This document shows, one piece after another, positions 18,471 to 29,300 of a stretch of DNA of 64,000 nt. The position numbers and the translations under genes are program-made. The notes under the pieces are model-generated. The model worked only from the letters and a program-made list of their open reading frames with translations, had not been told where the DNA came from and searched no databases. The stretch is taken from assembly GCF_011799805.1 (NCBI RefSeq), contig NZ_WXUB01000002.1, forward strand, positions 186,001-250,000. Direction: 5' to 3'. The stretch comes from Maribellus sediminis (GTDB lineage Bacteria; Bacteroidota; Bacteroidia; Bacteroidales; Prolixibacteraceae). How positions within the stretch are numbered: the stretch's first letter is position 1; the number at the start of each line of letters is the position of its first letter.

Positions 18471-20156
18471 ATGAAGGTATTAAGATTAATTGCAACAATC
18501 GCAATCGTAAGTTTAACAACACAAGTAACATTTGCACAGTATCCGAACATTCCGGATTCGGTGAAACACGCAGAAGCCGAATTGATGCAAAAAGCGGAGG
18601 CACATTCCAACATGATGTGGGAAAAAGCGATTCCGGCCATCGAAAAGGAAGCCGCCGAGGGCAAACCTTATGTGCCATGGGCCAAACGTCCGACTGATTT
18701 ACCTCAGGCCAGTATTCCGGCTTTCCCCGGAGCTGAAGGCGGAGGTATGTATACCTTTGGTGGTCGTGGCGGACAGGTAATTACCGTTACCAATCTTAAT
18801 GATGACGGCCCCGGAAGTTTTCGCGAAGCCTGCGAAACAGGAGGTTCCAGAATCATTGTTTTCAATGTTTCAGGTATTATTCGTCTGAAATCGCCGCTGA
18901 TTATACGTGCACCATACGTAACCATTGCAGGGCAAACTGCACCAGGAAACGGTGTCTGTATTGCCGGCGAAACTGTTTGGATCAACACCCACGATGTAAT
19001 TATTCGCCATATGCGTTTCCGTAGAGGGGAAACCTGGGTAGGCCGTCGCGACGATGCAATTGGTGGCAACCCAATCGGTAATATCATGCTCGATCACATT
19101 TCAGCCAGCTGGGGACTCGATGAAAACATGTCGATCTATCGTCATATGTATTTAACCGATCCGCGAAAACCAGAAGAAAAACTGGGTACCGTAAATATTA
19201 CCATTCAGAATTCAATTTTTTCGGAAGGTCTTGATACCTGGAACCACGCTTTCGGAAGTACCATCGGTGGCGAAAACTGTTCGTTTATGCGTAACCTGTG
19301 GGCCAATAATACCGGACGAAATCCTTCTATTGGCTGGAACGGCGTTTTCAATTTTGCCAATAACGTAATGTTTAACTGGGTACACCGCTCGGTTGACGGT
19401 GGCGATCAGACTGCGCGTTACAACATCATAAACAATTATTATAAACCTGGCCCGCTTACACCGAAAGACAGTCCGGTGGGACATCGAATACTGAAACCTG
19501 AATCGCGTTTTACAATGAACGGCCGCAAAGTGTACGGTTTGGTTTATGTGAACGGAAACGTAGTTGAAGGCAACGAAAAAGTGACCAAAAACAATTGGGA
19601 TGGCGGTGTTCAGATTGAAGACATGGAAGATGCCGGTGAGTTTACTCCTTATATCAAGTGGGATAAACCACACCCAATGCCTTACATGACCATTACTTCT
19701 GCAAAGGATGCTTTCGATTTTGTGCTGAAAAATGCAGGAGCAACATTTCCGCAACGCGATGCTGTCGATCAGCGAATTACCCGTGTGGTTAAAACCGGAA
19801 AACCAGAATACGTTGAAAATGTAGATCTCTCGGATGTTCCAAAATTCAAGTATAGAAGATTACCCGAAGATTCCTACAAAAATGGTATCATCACCGATAT
19901 CCGTCAGGTTGGTGGTTATCCTGAATACAAGGGAACTCCTTATATTGATATCGATAAGGACGGAATGCCCGATGAGTGGGAAAAGAAATATGGGCTGAAT
20001 CCAAACGATGCTTCCGATGCCAATGGCGACCTTAGTGGTGACGGATACACCAACATCGAAAAATACATCAATGGTATTGATCCTACTAAAAAAGTGGACT
20101 GGACCGATTTGAAAAACAATACGGATACTTTGGCCAAAAAGGGAGGAGTTCGATAG
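18471..20156 (+). CDS. PL1-type pectate lyase-like protein, Sec-exported without T9SS domain
   Basis: A 561-residue beta-helix protein with a signal peptide ending near FAQ (residue 23), an Ala/Glu-rich helical stretch (about 30-70), then AFPGAEGGGMYTFGGRGG and TIAGQTAPGNGVCIAGE. The DHISASWGLDEN motif replaces DHCSMSW, and the RxP region reads GRNPSIG rather than SRNPRFC. The catalytic-position Arg is kept but the following Arg is lost, so specificity may differ. A calcium loop DIDKDGMPDEWE is at about 500. There is no T9SS domain, so a periplasmic location is likely, unlike the preceding lyase. Confidence 0.85.
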   Translation: MKVLRLIATIAIVSLTTQVTFAQYPNIPDSVKHAEAELMQKAEAHSNMMWEKAIPAIEKEAAEGKPYVPWAKRPTDLPQASIPAFPGAEGGGMYTFGGRGGQVITVTNLNDDGPGSFREACETGGSRIIVFNVSGIIRLKSPLIIRAPYVTIAGQTAPGNGVCIAGETVWINTHDVIIRHMRFRRGETWVGRRDDAIGGNPIGNIMLDHISASWGLDENMSIYRHMYLTDPRKPEEKLGTVNITIQNSIFSEGLDTWNHAFGSTIGGENCSFMRNLWANNTGRNPSIGWNGVFNFANNVMFNWVHRSVDGGDQTARYNIINNYYKPGPLTPKDSPVGHRILKPESRFTMNGRKVYGLVYVNGNVVEGNEKVTKNNWDGGVQIEDMEDAGEFTPYIKWDKPHPMPYMTITSAKDAFDFVLKNAGATFPQRDAVDQRITRVVKTGKPEYVENVDLSDVPKFKYRRLPEDSYKNGIITDIRQVGGYPEYKGTPYIDIDKDGMPDEWEKKYGLNPNDASDANGDLSGDGYTNIEKYINGIDPTKKVDWTDLKNNTDTLAKKGGVR

Positions 20157-20191
20157 ATTGACACGAGATTGTTAGACTTGGTATTGAGGCA

Positions 20192-20197
20192 AGGAGG
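20192..20197 (+). promoter_or_regulatory. Shine-Dalgarno-like AGGAGG for the DUF3826 gene
   Basis: A full AGGAGG-type sequence is 8 bases before the ATG at 20206. Strong Shine-Dalgarno sequences are uncommon in Bacteroidota. It supports the ATG over the in-frame TTG at 20200, which would be too close. Confidence 0.5.
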
Positions 20198-20205
20198 ATT
20201 TGAAT

Positions 20206-20871
20206 ATGAAGATTAAACATACAATACTGTTTTTAGGAATTCTGCTGACAAGTTTTTCCCTTTCAGCACAACAAGAAGTTGAATCACCGCAGGATGAGTA
20301 TACCAAGGTGATCACTGGTCGTGCCGACAAAATCGTCGACGGAATGGAGTTTGCAGATCAGGCTGTTAAAATCCAGGTGCGCGATATCATTGTTGAACAC
20401 TATCGTTTTCTGAATGATGCTGAAGAAGCACGGAATGCCGATGTTGCTAAAATCCGCGAAGAATACGCCGATCAAAAAGAATTGCGCGACGCAAAAATCG
20501 ATCTTCGGAAAGCTGAGCAGGAGCTCAAAATCAGAGATCATCATTTTTCATTTTGTTCGCAACTTAAAAATCTTATTTCCGAAGAGCAGATTGATCAGGT
20601 AAAAGACGGATTGACCTACAACGTTTTAAATGTAACTTACGCAGCCACATTGGATATGATTCCCACTTTAACGGATGAGGAGAAAGCGCAGATAAAAGTC
20701 TGGCTCACCGAAGCCCGCGAACATGCCATCGACGGTGGTTCTTCGAAAGAAAAACACGGGTGGTTTGGTAAATACAAAGGACGAATTAACAACTACCTCT
20801 CGGCAAGAGGTTACGATTTACAGGCCGAGCGAAAAGCCTGGGAAGAACGTTTGAAAGAAGAGAAAAAGTGA
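20206..20871 (+). CDS. DUF3826 domain protein, secreted
   Basis: A 221-residue exported protein: signal peptide to about SAQ (residue 22), then a charged, mainly alpha-helical body (DEYTKVITGRADKIVDGMEF, KEEKK at the C-terminus) matching the DUF3826 family as I recall it. The function is unknown. DUF3826 genes are frequent companions of pectin lyases in Bacteroidota loci. The high charge and helical content suggest a periplasmic accessory protein rather than an enzyme. The last bases overlap the GTG start proposed for the next gene (GTGA). Confidence 0.8.
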   Translation: MKIKHTILFLGILLTSFSLSAQQEVESPQDEYTKVITGRADKIVDGMEFADQAVKIQVRDIIVEHYRFLNDAEEARNADVAKIREEYADQKELRDAKIDLRKAEQELKIRDHHFSFCSQLKNLISEEQIDQVKDGLTYNVLNVTYAATLDMIPTLTDEEKAQIKVWLTEAREHAIDGGSSKEKHGWFGKYKGRINNYLSARGYDLQAERKAWEERLKEEKK

Positions 20872-23800
20872 CAGGTCACATTTATAAAGAAGGTAAAGTA
20901 AAGCGGCAGCACATGATTCATGTGTTGCTCGCTTTTATTATGTTTGTTTCCTTTTTATCGAATGCACAAGAAGCACAACTTCCATTATTGCGCTGGGAAA
21001 AAGGACAACTTGCATACCGTGCCGACAGTCTGGGCAATCAAATTCCTGATTATTCCTGGTGCGGTTACCGTGCTTCTAACGAGGCCATTCCAACAGTTCC
21101 GGTCAAAGTTGTAATTCCGGCAACTTCCGGCGATGTAACTTCCGATCTCCAAAAAGCTATCGATTATGTTTCAGCTTTGCCGCTTGATAAGAACGGTTTT
21201 CGTGGTGCCATACTTTTGGAAAAAGGCACCTTTAAAGTCAGCGGTCGTTTTACGCTCACCACTTCAGGAATTGTAATTCGGGGTAGTGGTGCTGAAACGG
21301 TTATAAAAGCCACTGGCACCGATCGGTCAACCTTATTGCGCGTGGCCGGACAAAACAATATTCAACTTGAAAATACGGTTGCAATAGTTGCTGATTATAT
21401 TCCTGTTGGTTCAACCGAAATTTCGGTCGAAAATGTTTCAGCATTTAAAGCAGGACAGAATATAATCATTGAGCGGCCTTGTACCCAGGAATGGATCGAC
21501 GAATTGGGGATGAAAGATTATGGTGGCGAAACCGGTTGGTTAGGCTGGAAACCCGGTCAGCGTGTAGTTCGCTGGGAGCGTACCATTGAGAATATACAGG
21601 GAAATAAGCTAATTATTGATGCCCCACTGACTACAGCCATCGATAAGAAATTTGGTGGGGGAGAAGTCCACGCATTTTCGTGGCTTGGAAGAATTTCCAA
21701 CATTGGTATTGAAAACTTATCACTTGAATCGGAATTCAATGCCGAAAATCTGAAGGATGAAAACCATTGCTGGTTTGCAGTAACCATGGAAAACGTTGAA
21801 AATGCATGGGTGCGACAGGTTCAGTTTAAACATTTTGCGGGTTCGGCAGTGGCACTTTACGAAACAGCCGGGAAAATTACGGTGGAAGATTGTATTGCTA
21901 CCGAACCGGTTTCTGAGATTGCAGGCTGGCGCCGAAATACTTTCTTTACAATGGGACAGCAAACGCTTTTCCTGCGTTGTTATTCCGAAAATGGCCGGCA
22001 CGATTTTACCACCGGTTTTATGGCTGCAGGTCCAAATGCATTTGTTCAATGCGAGGCCATGAATCCGTACGGTTTAAGCGGCGGACTAGATAGCTGGGCG
22101 TCAGGAACGCTGTTCGACATCGTGAGCATCGACGGACAAACGCTAAGTTTTAAAAATCGTGGTCAGGATGATCACGGTGTTGGCTGGTCGGCAGCCAATT
22201 CCATGTTTTGGCAGTGTTCGGCTGCCCGCATCGAATGTTTTGCTCCACCAACTGCTCAAAATTGGGCTTATGGTGCGTGGTCGCAATTTGCCGGCAACGG
22301 ACTGTGGTACGAAGCCAACAGCCACATCAATCCGCGCAGTTTGTTTTTTGCACAACTTGCAGCCCGACAAAAAAAGAATTTAAAAGAATTTCACGAGGAG
22401 GTACTACCTTTTGAGGGTGAATCAACCTCAAGTCCTACCATTGAACAGGCAACTGTTTTCACTGCTCAATCAACAGCACCTCCGGTTCAGTTAAAAGATT
22501 ATATTTTGAGTGCTGCAAAGAGAAATCCGATCTCGCTTGAAATGGTTGGTGCCGTAAAAGTGAAAACTATCGCTTCAATAACGATGGAGAAATCACTTCC
22601 GGGCAATCCTATAATTTTTAAAAATGGCTGGTTGACATACAATAACCATGTTGTATTCGGAAGAAGATTGAATGTACCGTGGTGGCGCGGCGATGCACGA
22701 CCTTACGAGGTTCCAAAATCTCAACCGGCGATCACGCGGTTTGTCCCCGGCAGAGTTGGCCTTGGTTACACCGATGATCTCCAACAGGTGGTTGATACCT
22801 TGGATCAGTTTGGAGTGGTGGCTGTCGATCATAATTACGGCTTGTGGTACGATCGCCGACGCGATGATCATGAACGCGTAAAACGCCTCGACGGAGAAGT
22901 TTGGGCACCGTTTTACGAGCAACCATTTTCGCGCAGCGGACAGGGAGAAGCCTGGGATCGACTCAGCAAATACGACCTGACCAAACCCGATCCGTTTTAT
23001 TGGGGCCGATTGCGGCAGTTTGCCGATCTGGCGGCACAACAAGGAAAAATGTTGATCCATCAGAATTATTTTCAGCACAATATTTTGGAAGCAGGAGCAC
23101 ACTGGGCTGACTCACCCTGGCGTCCTGCCAACAACATCAACAACACCGGTTTCCCCGAACCGCCGCCATATGCTGGAGACAAACGAATTTACCTGGCCGA
23201 ACAATTCTACGATATCAATTATCCGGTTCGCCGCGAATTGCACCGGCAGTTTATTCGCCAGTGTCTCGACAATTTTAAAGGACAGTCGAATGTTATCCAG
23301 AGCATCAGTGCCGAATTTACCGGCCCGCTACATTTTGTTGAATTCTGGCTCGACGTAATTGCCGAATGGGAAAAGGAAACAGGTGAGCAGCAGTTGATAG
23401 CTTTGAGCACTACAAAAGATGTTCAGGATGCTATTTTGGCCGATCCGGTACGTTCAAAACTTATCGATATTATCGACATCCGTTACTGGGCTTATCGGCC
23501 CGATGGAACAGTGTATGCACCGCCGGGTGGGGCAAATCTCGCACCCCGTCAACATGCCCGACAGGTAAAACCGGGGAAACGGTCATTTGAAAGTGTTTAT
23601 CGTGCCGTTGCCGAATACCGGACGAAATTTCCTGAAAAAGCAGTCATTTACTCCGAAGGAAATTACACCGATTTTGGCTGGGCAATTTTGATGGGAGGCG
23701 GGTCGATGCCGGTCTTGTCGCCACAAACAAATAAGGAACTGTTAGAAGCCGCAGTAACCATGCTTCCGTTCGACACTGGAAATGAATATAGCTATGGACT

Positions 23801-24014
23801 GCAAAATCATGAAATGGGAATGATTCTCTACAGTAAGGCTGGGGAGAATGTTTCGGTTGACCTAAGTGATTTCAAAGGAAAATATACCGTTCGTTTTGTT
23901 CAGCCTGAAAATGGTAATGAACTTGGACAAACACAAGAACTAAAAGGAGGTTCGAAACAACAGATCGAATTACCCGAAAATAAAAAACAAATAATCTGGA
24001 TTCAAAAGAAATAG
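20868..24014 (+). CDS. Two-domain protein: pectate-lyase-like beta-helix plus TIM-barrel-like putative glycosidase (DUF6298/DUF4955-like)
   Basis: A 1048-residue exported protein. The GTG at 20868 overlaps the upstream stop and supplies the basic n-region (KVKRQH) missing if the ATG at 20913 is used. Residues about 70-500 form a pectate-lyase-superfamily beta-helix (DLQKAIDYV, GAILLEKGTF, GIVIRGSG). Residues about 590-1000 look like a glycosidase barrel with possible acidic catalytic residues in ISAEFTGP and IYSEGNY and an Asn/Trp-rich substrate region. The N-terminal NQIPDYSWCGY motif is typical of this group. I assign the DUF names from memory with moderate certainty. Activity on a pectin side chain is inference from neighbours. 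Confidence 0.7.
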   Translation: MTGHIYKEGKVKRQHMIHVLLAFIMFVSFLSNAQEAQLPLLRWEKGQLAYRADSLGNQIPDYSWCGYRASNEAIPTVPVKVVIPATSGDVTSDLQKAIDYVSALPLDKNGFRGAILLEKGTFKVSGRFTLTTSGIVIRGSGAETVIKATGTDRSTLLRVAGQNNIQLENTVAIVADYIPVGSTEISVENVSAFKAGQNIIIERPCTQEWIDELGMKDYGGETGWLGWKPGQRVVRWERTIENIQGNKLIIDAPLTTAIDKKFGGGEVHAFSWLGRISNIGIENLSLESEFNAENLKDENHCWFAVTMENVENAWVRQVQFKHFAGSAVALYETAGKITVEDCIATEPVSEIAGWRRNTFFTMGQQTLFLRCYSENGRHDFTTGFMAAGPNAFVQCEAMNPYGLSGGLDSWASGTLFDIVSIDGQTLSFKNRGQDDHGVGWSAANSMFWQCSAARIECFAPPTAQNWAYGAWSQFAGNGLWYEANSHINPRSLFFAQLAARQKKNLKEFHEEVLPFEGESTSSPTIEQATVFTAQSTAPPVQLKDYILSAAKRNPISLEMVGAVKVKTIASITMEKSLPGNPIIFKNGWLTYNNHVVFGRRLNVPWWRGDARPYEVPKSQPAITRFVPGRVGLGYTDDLQQVVDTLDQFGVVAVDHNYGLWYDRRRDDHERVKRLDGEVWAPFYEQPFSRSGQGEAWDRLSKYDLTKPDPFYWGRLRQFADLAAQQGKMLIHQNYFQHNILEAGAHWADSPWRPANNINNTGFPEPPPYAGDKRIYLAEQFYDINYPVRRELHRQFIRQCLDNFKGQSNVIQSISAEFTGPLHFVEFWLDVIAEWEKETGEQQLIALSTTKDVQDAILADPVRSKLIDIIDIRYWAYRPDGTVYAPPGGANLAPRQHARQVKPGKRSFESVYRAVAEYRTKFPEKAVIYSEGNYTDFGWAILMGGGSMPVLSPQTNKELLEAAVTMLPFDTGNEYSYGLQNHEMGMILYSKAGENVSVDLSDFKGKYTVRFVQPENGNELGQTQELKGGSKQQIELPENKKQIIWIQKK

Positions 24015-24016
24015 AC

Positions 24017-25417
24017 ATGAAACAAGTTCTGGCAATACTGGGATTGATAATTGTTTTTGCATGTACGCCAACAGAAAAGAAACAGCATGAAGAACCGGCA
24101 GGTTTACCCTTGTTGAAAGTATCGGAAAATGGCCGTTTTCTCGAAACCGAAGATGGCGATCCCTTCTTTTGGCTGGGCGATACAGGCTGGCTACTGTTCT
24201 CGAAACTTACTCGCGAGGAAGCGGAAAAGTACCTTGACAATCGTGTGGAAAAAGGTTTTAATGTAATTCAGGTGATGGTCGTTCACAGCATAAGTGTTTG
24301 TAATATTTACGGCGATTCGGCATTGGTAAACGGGAATGTGGCACAACCTAACACTACGCCTGGAAGTGATTTCAACGATCCTGAAGCTTACGATTTTTGG
24401 GATAATATGGACTATGTTATCAATCTGGCAGAAAAAAAGGGACTGTACATGGCACTGGTACCGGTTTGGGGAACCAATGTAAAAGAAGGTGGAGTAAGCC
24501 GCGAACAGGCTGATGTTTATTCCACATGGCTGGCCAAGCGATATGCCGGTAAATCGAACATCATCTGGCTGAACGGTGGCGATACACACGGAAATGATTC
24601 TACTTCTACCTGGAATATTATCGGGGAGAACATTCATAAATACGCTCCTAATCATTTGGAAACTTTCCATCCTTTTGGGAGAACGCAGTCGTCGCTGTGG
24701 TTTCATAATGCCGACTGGCTCGATTTTAACATGTTCCAGAGCGGACATCGCCGTTACGATCAGGATGATACTGAAAAAGCTTACGGACAGGATAATTACA
24801 AATACGTTCGCGACAATTATGCCATGGTTCCGCCAAAACCAACGATTGATGGAGAACCATCTTACGAAGGTATTCCGCAGGGATTACACGATCCGGCCGA
24901 GCCATTTTGGAACGACGCCGACTTGCGCCGCTATGCTTACTGGTCGGTATTTGCAGGTGGATTTGGTTTTACTTACGGAAACAGTGCCGTAATGCAGTTT
25001 TACAAACCAAGCGACGAAACACCGGCTTACGGAGCGCGTGAATACTGGACCGAAGCTATTGATATGCCCGGAGCCGGACAGATGCAGTACCTGAAAACGC
25101 TGATGCTCTCAAAACCTTATTTCGAACGGGTACCTGATCAGAGTTTAATTGCCGGCGTACAGGGAGAAAAATACGATTATCTGGCGGCAACACGAGGCGA
25201 AAATTATGCAATGATCTACACTTACAATGGAAGAAACTTGGACATTGCTATGGGCAAAATTGCCGGTGAAAGAGTAAATGCCTGGTGGTTCAATCCACGA
25301 AACGGCGAATTAACAACGATCGGTTCTTTTGAAAATACGGGAGAACATCTTTTCGATCCTCCGGGTGAAGTGGTAGATGGAAATGATTGGGTACTGGTTT
25401 TAAATTCTGTTGAATAA
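24017..25417 (+). CDS. GH140-family apiosidase-like lipoprotein (DUF4038)
   Basis: A 466-residue lipoprotein (lipobox IIVFAC, Cys16). The glycosidase domain opens with DGDPFFWLGDTGWLLF, the hallmark of the DUF4038/GH140 family. Probable catalytic residues are D189 (WLNGGDTHG) and E280 (TIDGEPSYE). The C-terminal 90 residues form a beta domain (MIYTYNGRNLDIAMG, WWFNPRNG) like the collagenase-binding-like domain usually attached. Characterised GH140 cleaves the apiosyl-galacturonate link that attaches RG-II side chains A and B to the backbone. This is the clearest RG-II marker in the window. It overlaps the next gene by one base (TAATG). Confidence 0.88.
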   Translation: MKQVLAILGLIIVFACTPTEKKQHEEPAGLPLLKVSENGRFLETEDGDPFFWLGDTGWLLFSKLTREEAEKYLDNRVEKGFNVIQVMVVHSISVCNIYGDSALVNGNVAQPNTTPGSDFNDPEAYDFWDNMDYVINLAEKKGLYMALVPVWGTNVKEGGVSREQADVYSTWLAKRYAGKSNIIWLNGGDTHGNDSTSTWNIIGENIHKYAPNHLETFHPFGRTQSSLWFHNADWLDFNMFQSGHRRYDQDDTEKAYGQDNYKYVRDNYAMVPPKPTIDGEPSYEGIPQGLHDPAEPFWNDADLRRYAYWSVFAGGFGFTYGNSAVMQFYKPSDETPAYGAREYWTEAIDMPGAGQMQYLKTLMLSKPYFERVPDQSLIAGVQGEKYDYLAATRGENYAMIYTYNGRNLDIAMGKIAGERVNAWWFNPRNGELTTIGSFENTGEHLFDPPGEVVDGNDWVLVLNSVE

Positions 25418-26364
25418 TGAGAATTCTAAGAAATATTATTCCGCTTGTGTTGATCATTTTGTTTTTCGGATGTAAAAATGAAAAACAGGTATACCTGTTC
25501 AGCACTTTCCGCGAACCGGCCGACAAAGGTTTGTACCTGGCTTACAGTTACGATGGTTACACCTGGAACGATCTTGGCGGCGCATGGTTGGCTCCCGAAG
25601 TTGGACAACAAAAAGTAATGCGCGATCCATCGGTGGTAAAAGGTCCCGATGGAACTTTTCATATGGTCTGGACTTCCTCATGGAGAGGTGATCTGGGTTT
25701 TGGTTATGCGAGCTCAAAAGACCTCGTGAATTGGTCAGAAGAGCAATTTATTCCGGTGATGGCCTACGATACATCAACGGTGAATGTGTGGGCACCCGAA
25801 CTTTTTTACGACGACGAAAAGGATGAATACATCATTATCTGGGCCTCAACAATTCCGTTCAAATTCGAGAAAGGACAGGAGGAAGAGCGCAACAATCATC
25901 GGATGTACTACACAATCACTAAAGATTTTAAGGCATTTTCGGACACAAAGTTGTACCTCGATCCGGGTTTCAGTGTGATCGATTGCGTGATCGTAAAGCG
26001 TGGCAAAGGAGATTATGTCCTGGTTTTGAAAGATAATACCCGCCCGGAACGAAATATTAAAGTGGCTTTTGGAAATACTCCGCTTGGTCCCTGGAAAAAT
26101 ATCTCGGAGCCATTCACCGATAACTTTACGGAAGGGCCAACAGTCTTGCGTTTGGGCGATAAATATCTGATTTACTACGATTCGTATCGCGATAAGACCT
26201 ATTCAACTCAACTTACCACCGATTTTGAAATTTTTACCGACATTTCGGATGAAGTAAGTTTCCCTGAAGGACACAAACACGGAACGGTTTTTCAGGCCGA
26301 TGAAAAGATTTTGAATAATCTGATCAAAATATCAGAAGAGAAAAAGGAAGAAGGAAATGAGTAA
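25417..26364 (+). CDS. GH43-like five-bladed propeller glycosidase, lipoprotein
   Basis: A 315-residue lipoprotein (lipobox ILFFGC, Cys19). The GH43-type propeller shows an Asp in VMRDPSVV (D70), an acidic residue in VWAPELFYDD (E128) and a later FTEGPTV Glu; the spacing fits the Asp/Asp/Glu triad of GH43-like enzymes. The YLFSTFREPADKGLYLAYS opening is typical of short single-domain members in pectin loci. The likely substrate is an arabinofuranosyl or galactosyl side chain, unproven. Overlaps: one base with the GH140 gene before it and eight bases with the gene after it. Confidence 0.8.
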   Translation: MRILRNIIPLVLIILFFGCKNEKQVYLFSTFREPADKGLYLAYSYDGYTWNDLGGAWLAPEVGQQKVMRDPSVVKGPDGTFHMVWTSSWRGDLGFGYASSKDLVNWSEEQFIPVMAYDTSTVNVWAPELFYDDEKDEYIIIWASTIPFKFEKGQEEERNNHRMYYTITKDFKAFSDTKLYLDPGFSVIDCVIVKRGKGDYVLVLKDNTRPERNIKVAFGNTPLGPWKNISEPFTDNFTEGPTVLRLGDKYLIYYDSYRDKTYSTQLTTDFEIFTDISDEVSFPEGHKHGTVFQADEKILNNLIKISEEKKEEGNE

Positions 26365-29300
26365 GTGGATTCGAAATAGCATTCTTATATTTTTAACGGT
26401 AAGCGTATTCGGAGCGAATGCGCAGGATACGGTGCATTACGTTGGCGAAACTTTGGTGAACATCGATTACCACCACGGACAATTGAGTCCGGCACTTGGT
26501 GTGCACAATATTCAGGTAATGCGCGCCAATCGCGAGCAACCACAGTACGCCGACGATTTGGGCTGGACATACAACCACGCACCTAACCTGGCCTACTGGA
26601 ACAACACTTTTTACTATCATTACCTGAACGATCCGGTGGGCGAGCACATTCCACCCGGTCGCACTATGTTGCAGACTTCAAAAGATGGCTACAACTGGAC
26701 GAAACCAGTAACGCTTTTCCCTGAATACAAAGTGCCAAACGGATTTACAAAAGAAGGCGTGGAAGGCAGAGCCAAAAACCTGGTTGCTGTGATGCACCAG
26801 CGGATGGGCTTTTTTGTTTCTTCCGATAATCGCCTGCTGACGTTGGCTTTCTATGGAATTTCGCTGAATGAAAAAGACAGCCCCAACGACGGCAACGGCA
26901 TTGGCCGCGCTGTTCGCGAGATAAATGAAGACGGCAGTTTTGGTCCCATATATTTTATCCGATACAATCACGGATGGAGCGAAGAAAACACAGATTTTCC
27001 CTTTTACAAAAGTTGCGACGACAAAGGTTTTGTTGACGCCTGCGACGAGATGCTCGCCGATCCGCTGCAAATGCAACAGTGGGTGGAAGAAGCCGACCGC
27101 GACGATCCATTGATCCCGATTCAGAAAGAATACAAGGCATTCAATTTTTACCACGTTCCTGATGGAACAGTTGTAGGACTTTGGAAACATGCTCTTACTG
27201 CCACCAGTACTGATGAAGGAAAAACATGGACGGTGCCGCTGCGGGCTCCCGGTTTTGTAAATGCCAATGCCAAAATCTGGGGACAACGTACTTCGGATGG
27301 TAAATACCTCACCGTGTACAATCCTTCAGAATTTCGCTGGCCATTGGCACTTTCGGTAAGTAATGATGGCTTCGAATACGATAAATTACTTTTGGTGAAT
27401 GGCGAAATTTCTACCATGCGTTATGGCGGAAACTATAAATCGTATGGCCCGCAATATGTTCGTGGAATCCAGGAAGGAAATGGAACTCCGCCCGACGGAA
27501 ATGCCTGGGTGGCCTATAGCATGAACAAGGAAGACATGTGGATTTCGCGGATAAAAGTGCCGGTACTCGATCGTGAAGCGCAGGAGGTGAACGAAGTTTT
27601 TTCTGAAATTAAGGAAGGAACTGAACTCGACCGTTGGAACATTTACAGTCCGGTGTGGGCTCCAGTGAAAATAGAAAAAATAATCGACGAACGTGTTCTT
27701 TCCTTAAAAGACAAAGATGAATTCGACTTCGCCAAAGCTACCCGTTTATTTCCATCTACCAAGCAAGCAGATGTTGAATTCACCATAAAAACCGGGCAAA
27801 ACAATACGGGGAAACTTGACATAGAATTGCAGGATGCTAAAAACACTCCTGCCATTCGCCTAACATTTGACAACGACGGCTATTTAAAATACAAGGCCGG
27901 TTACCGGGTGAACAACCTGCGGGAATACGAAGCAGGCAAAGAATACATAATCCGCATTGTGGCAACCACGGAAGATCGTTTTTATAATGTTTATATTAAC
28001 GGAGAACAAGTGCTTCGACGCTTGTTTTTTGCGCCTGTTCATGAGTTAAACAAAATTGTTTTCAGAACCGGCGATGTGCGTCGTTTCCCTAATGCTGATA
28101 CACCAACCGATCAGGATTATGACGTGAAACAAAACGGGAAGCCGCTTTCTGAAGCTGCTTTCTACATCAAAAGTTTGAAAACACAGAATGCTGAAAGTGC
28201 TGCAATTCTAAAAGCGGATGACTACAAACATTACGTCGACTATTTCAACGGAATGGAAGATGAGAATATCATTCAGATGATCCCGAACTCGGAGTCGTGG
28301 AAATGGATGAAAAAAAATATTCCGCTGTTTGAATGTCCGCAGGAAAATTTCGAAGAGCTGTTTTACTATCGCTGGTGGAATTTGCGAAAACACATTAAAG
28401 AAACGCCTGTCGGCCTAGCAATGACCGAATTTTTGGTTGAAAGAAGCTATTCCGATAAATACAATCTGATTGCCTGTGCTATTGGCCATCATACTTACGA
28501 ATCGCGCTGGCTCCACAATCCTGAGTACGTAAAGCAGAATTTGAAAGTTTGGTATCGAGGAAATGAAGGGGGACCGATGAACAAATTACACAAGTTCAGC
28601 AGCTGGACACCCGATGCTGTTTACAATTATTACCTGCTCACCAGAGACACCGATTTTGTAGTTGATTTGCTTCCTGATTTGGAGGCCGATTACAGAAAAT
28701 GGGAACAGGAAAGAAGAAAACCGAGAGGAATGTTCTGGCAAGAAGATGTTAAAGACGGTATGGAAGAGCAGATATCGGGGGGAAGACGCGTGAAAAACGA
28801 GCGACCAACCATAAACAGCTACATGTTTGGAAATGCCGTAGCAATCTCGAAAATGGCTGCTTTGGCCGGAAAACCGGAATGGGAAAAACTATATGCCGCT
28901 AAAGCCGACACGATGAAACAACTGGTGGAACAAAACCTGTGGAATCCTGAAAGCAACTTTTTTGAAACGGTAAAAGAAGAGGGTGGTTTTGCTGAGGTTA
29001 GGGAAGCCATTGGTTACATTCCATGGTATTTTAACCTGCCTGAAAAAGGTTACGAAAAGGCATGGGAGCAAGTGAAAAATCCAGCAGGATTTCTGGCACC
29101 GTTTGGTTTGACGACAGCTGAGCAACGACACCCTGAATTCCGAACGCACGGTTGCTGCAAATGTGAATGGGACGGTGCTGTGTGGCCTTTTGCCACCTCG
29201 CAAACGCTTACCGGAATGGCAAATCTGCTGAATAACTATAATCAAAATGTGGTGAACGATTCGGTGTATTTCGATCTGTTGGAAACTTACGTGGAATCAC

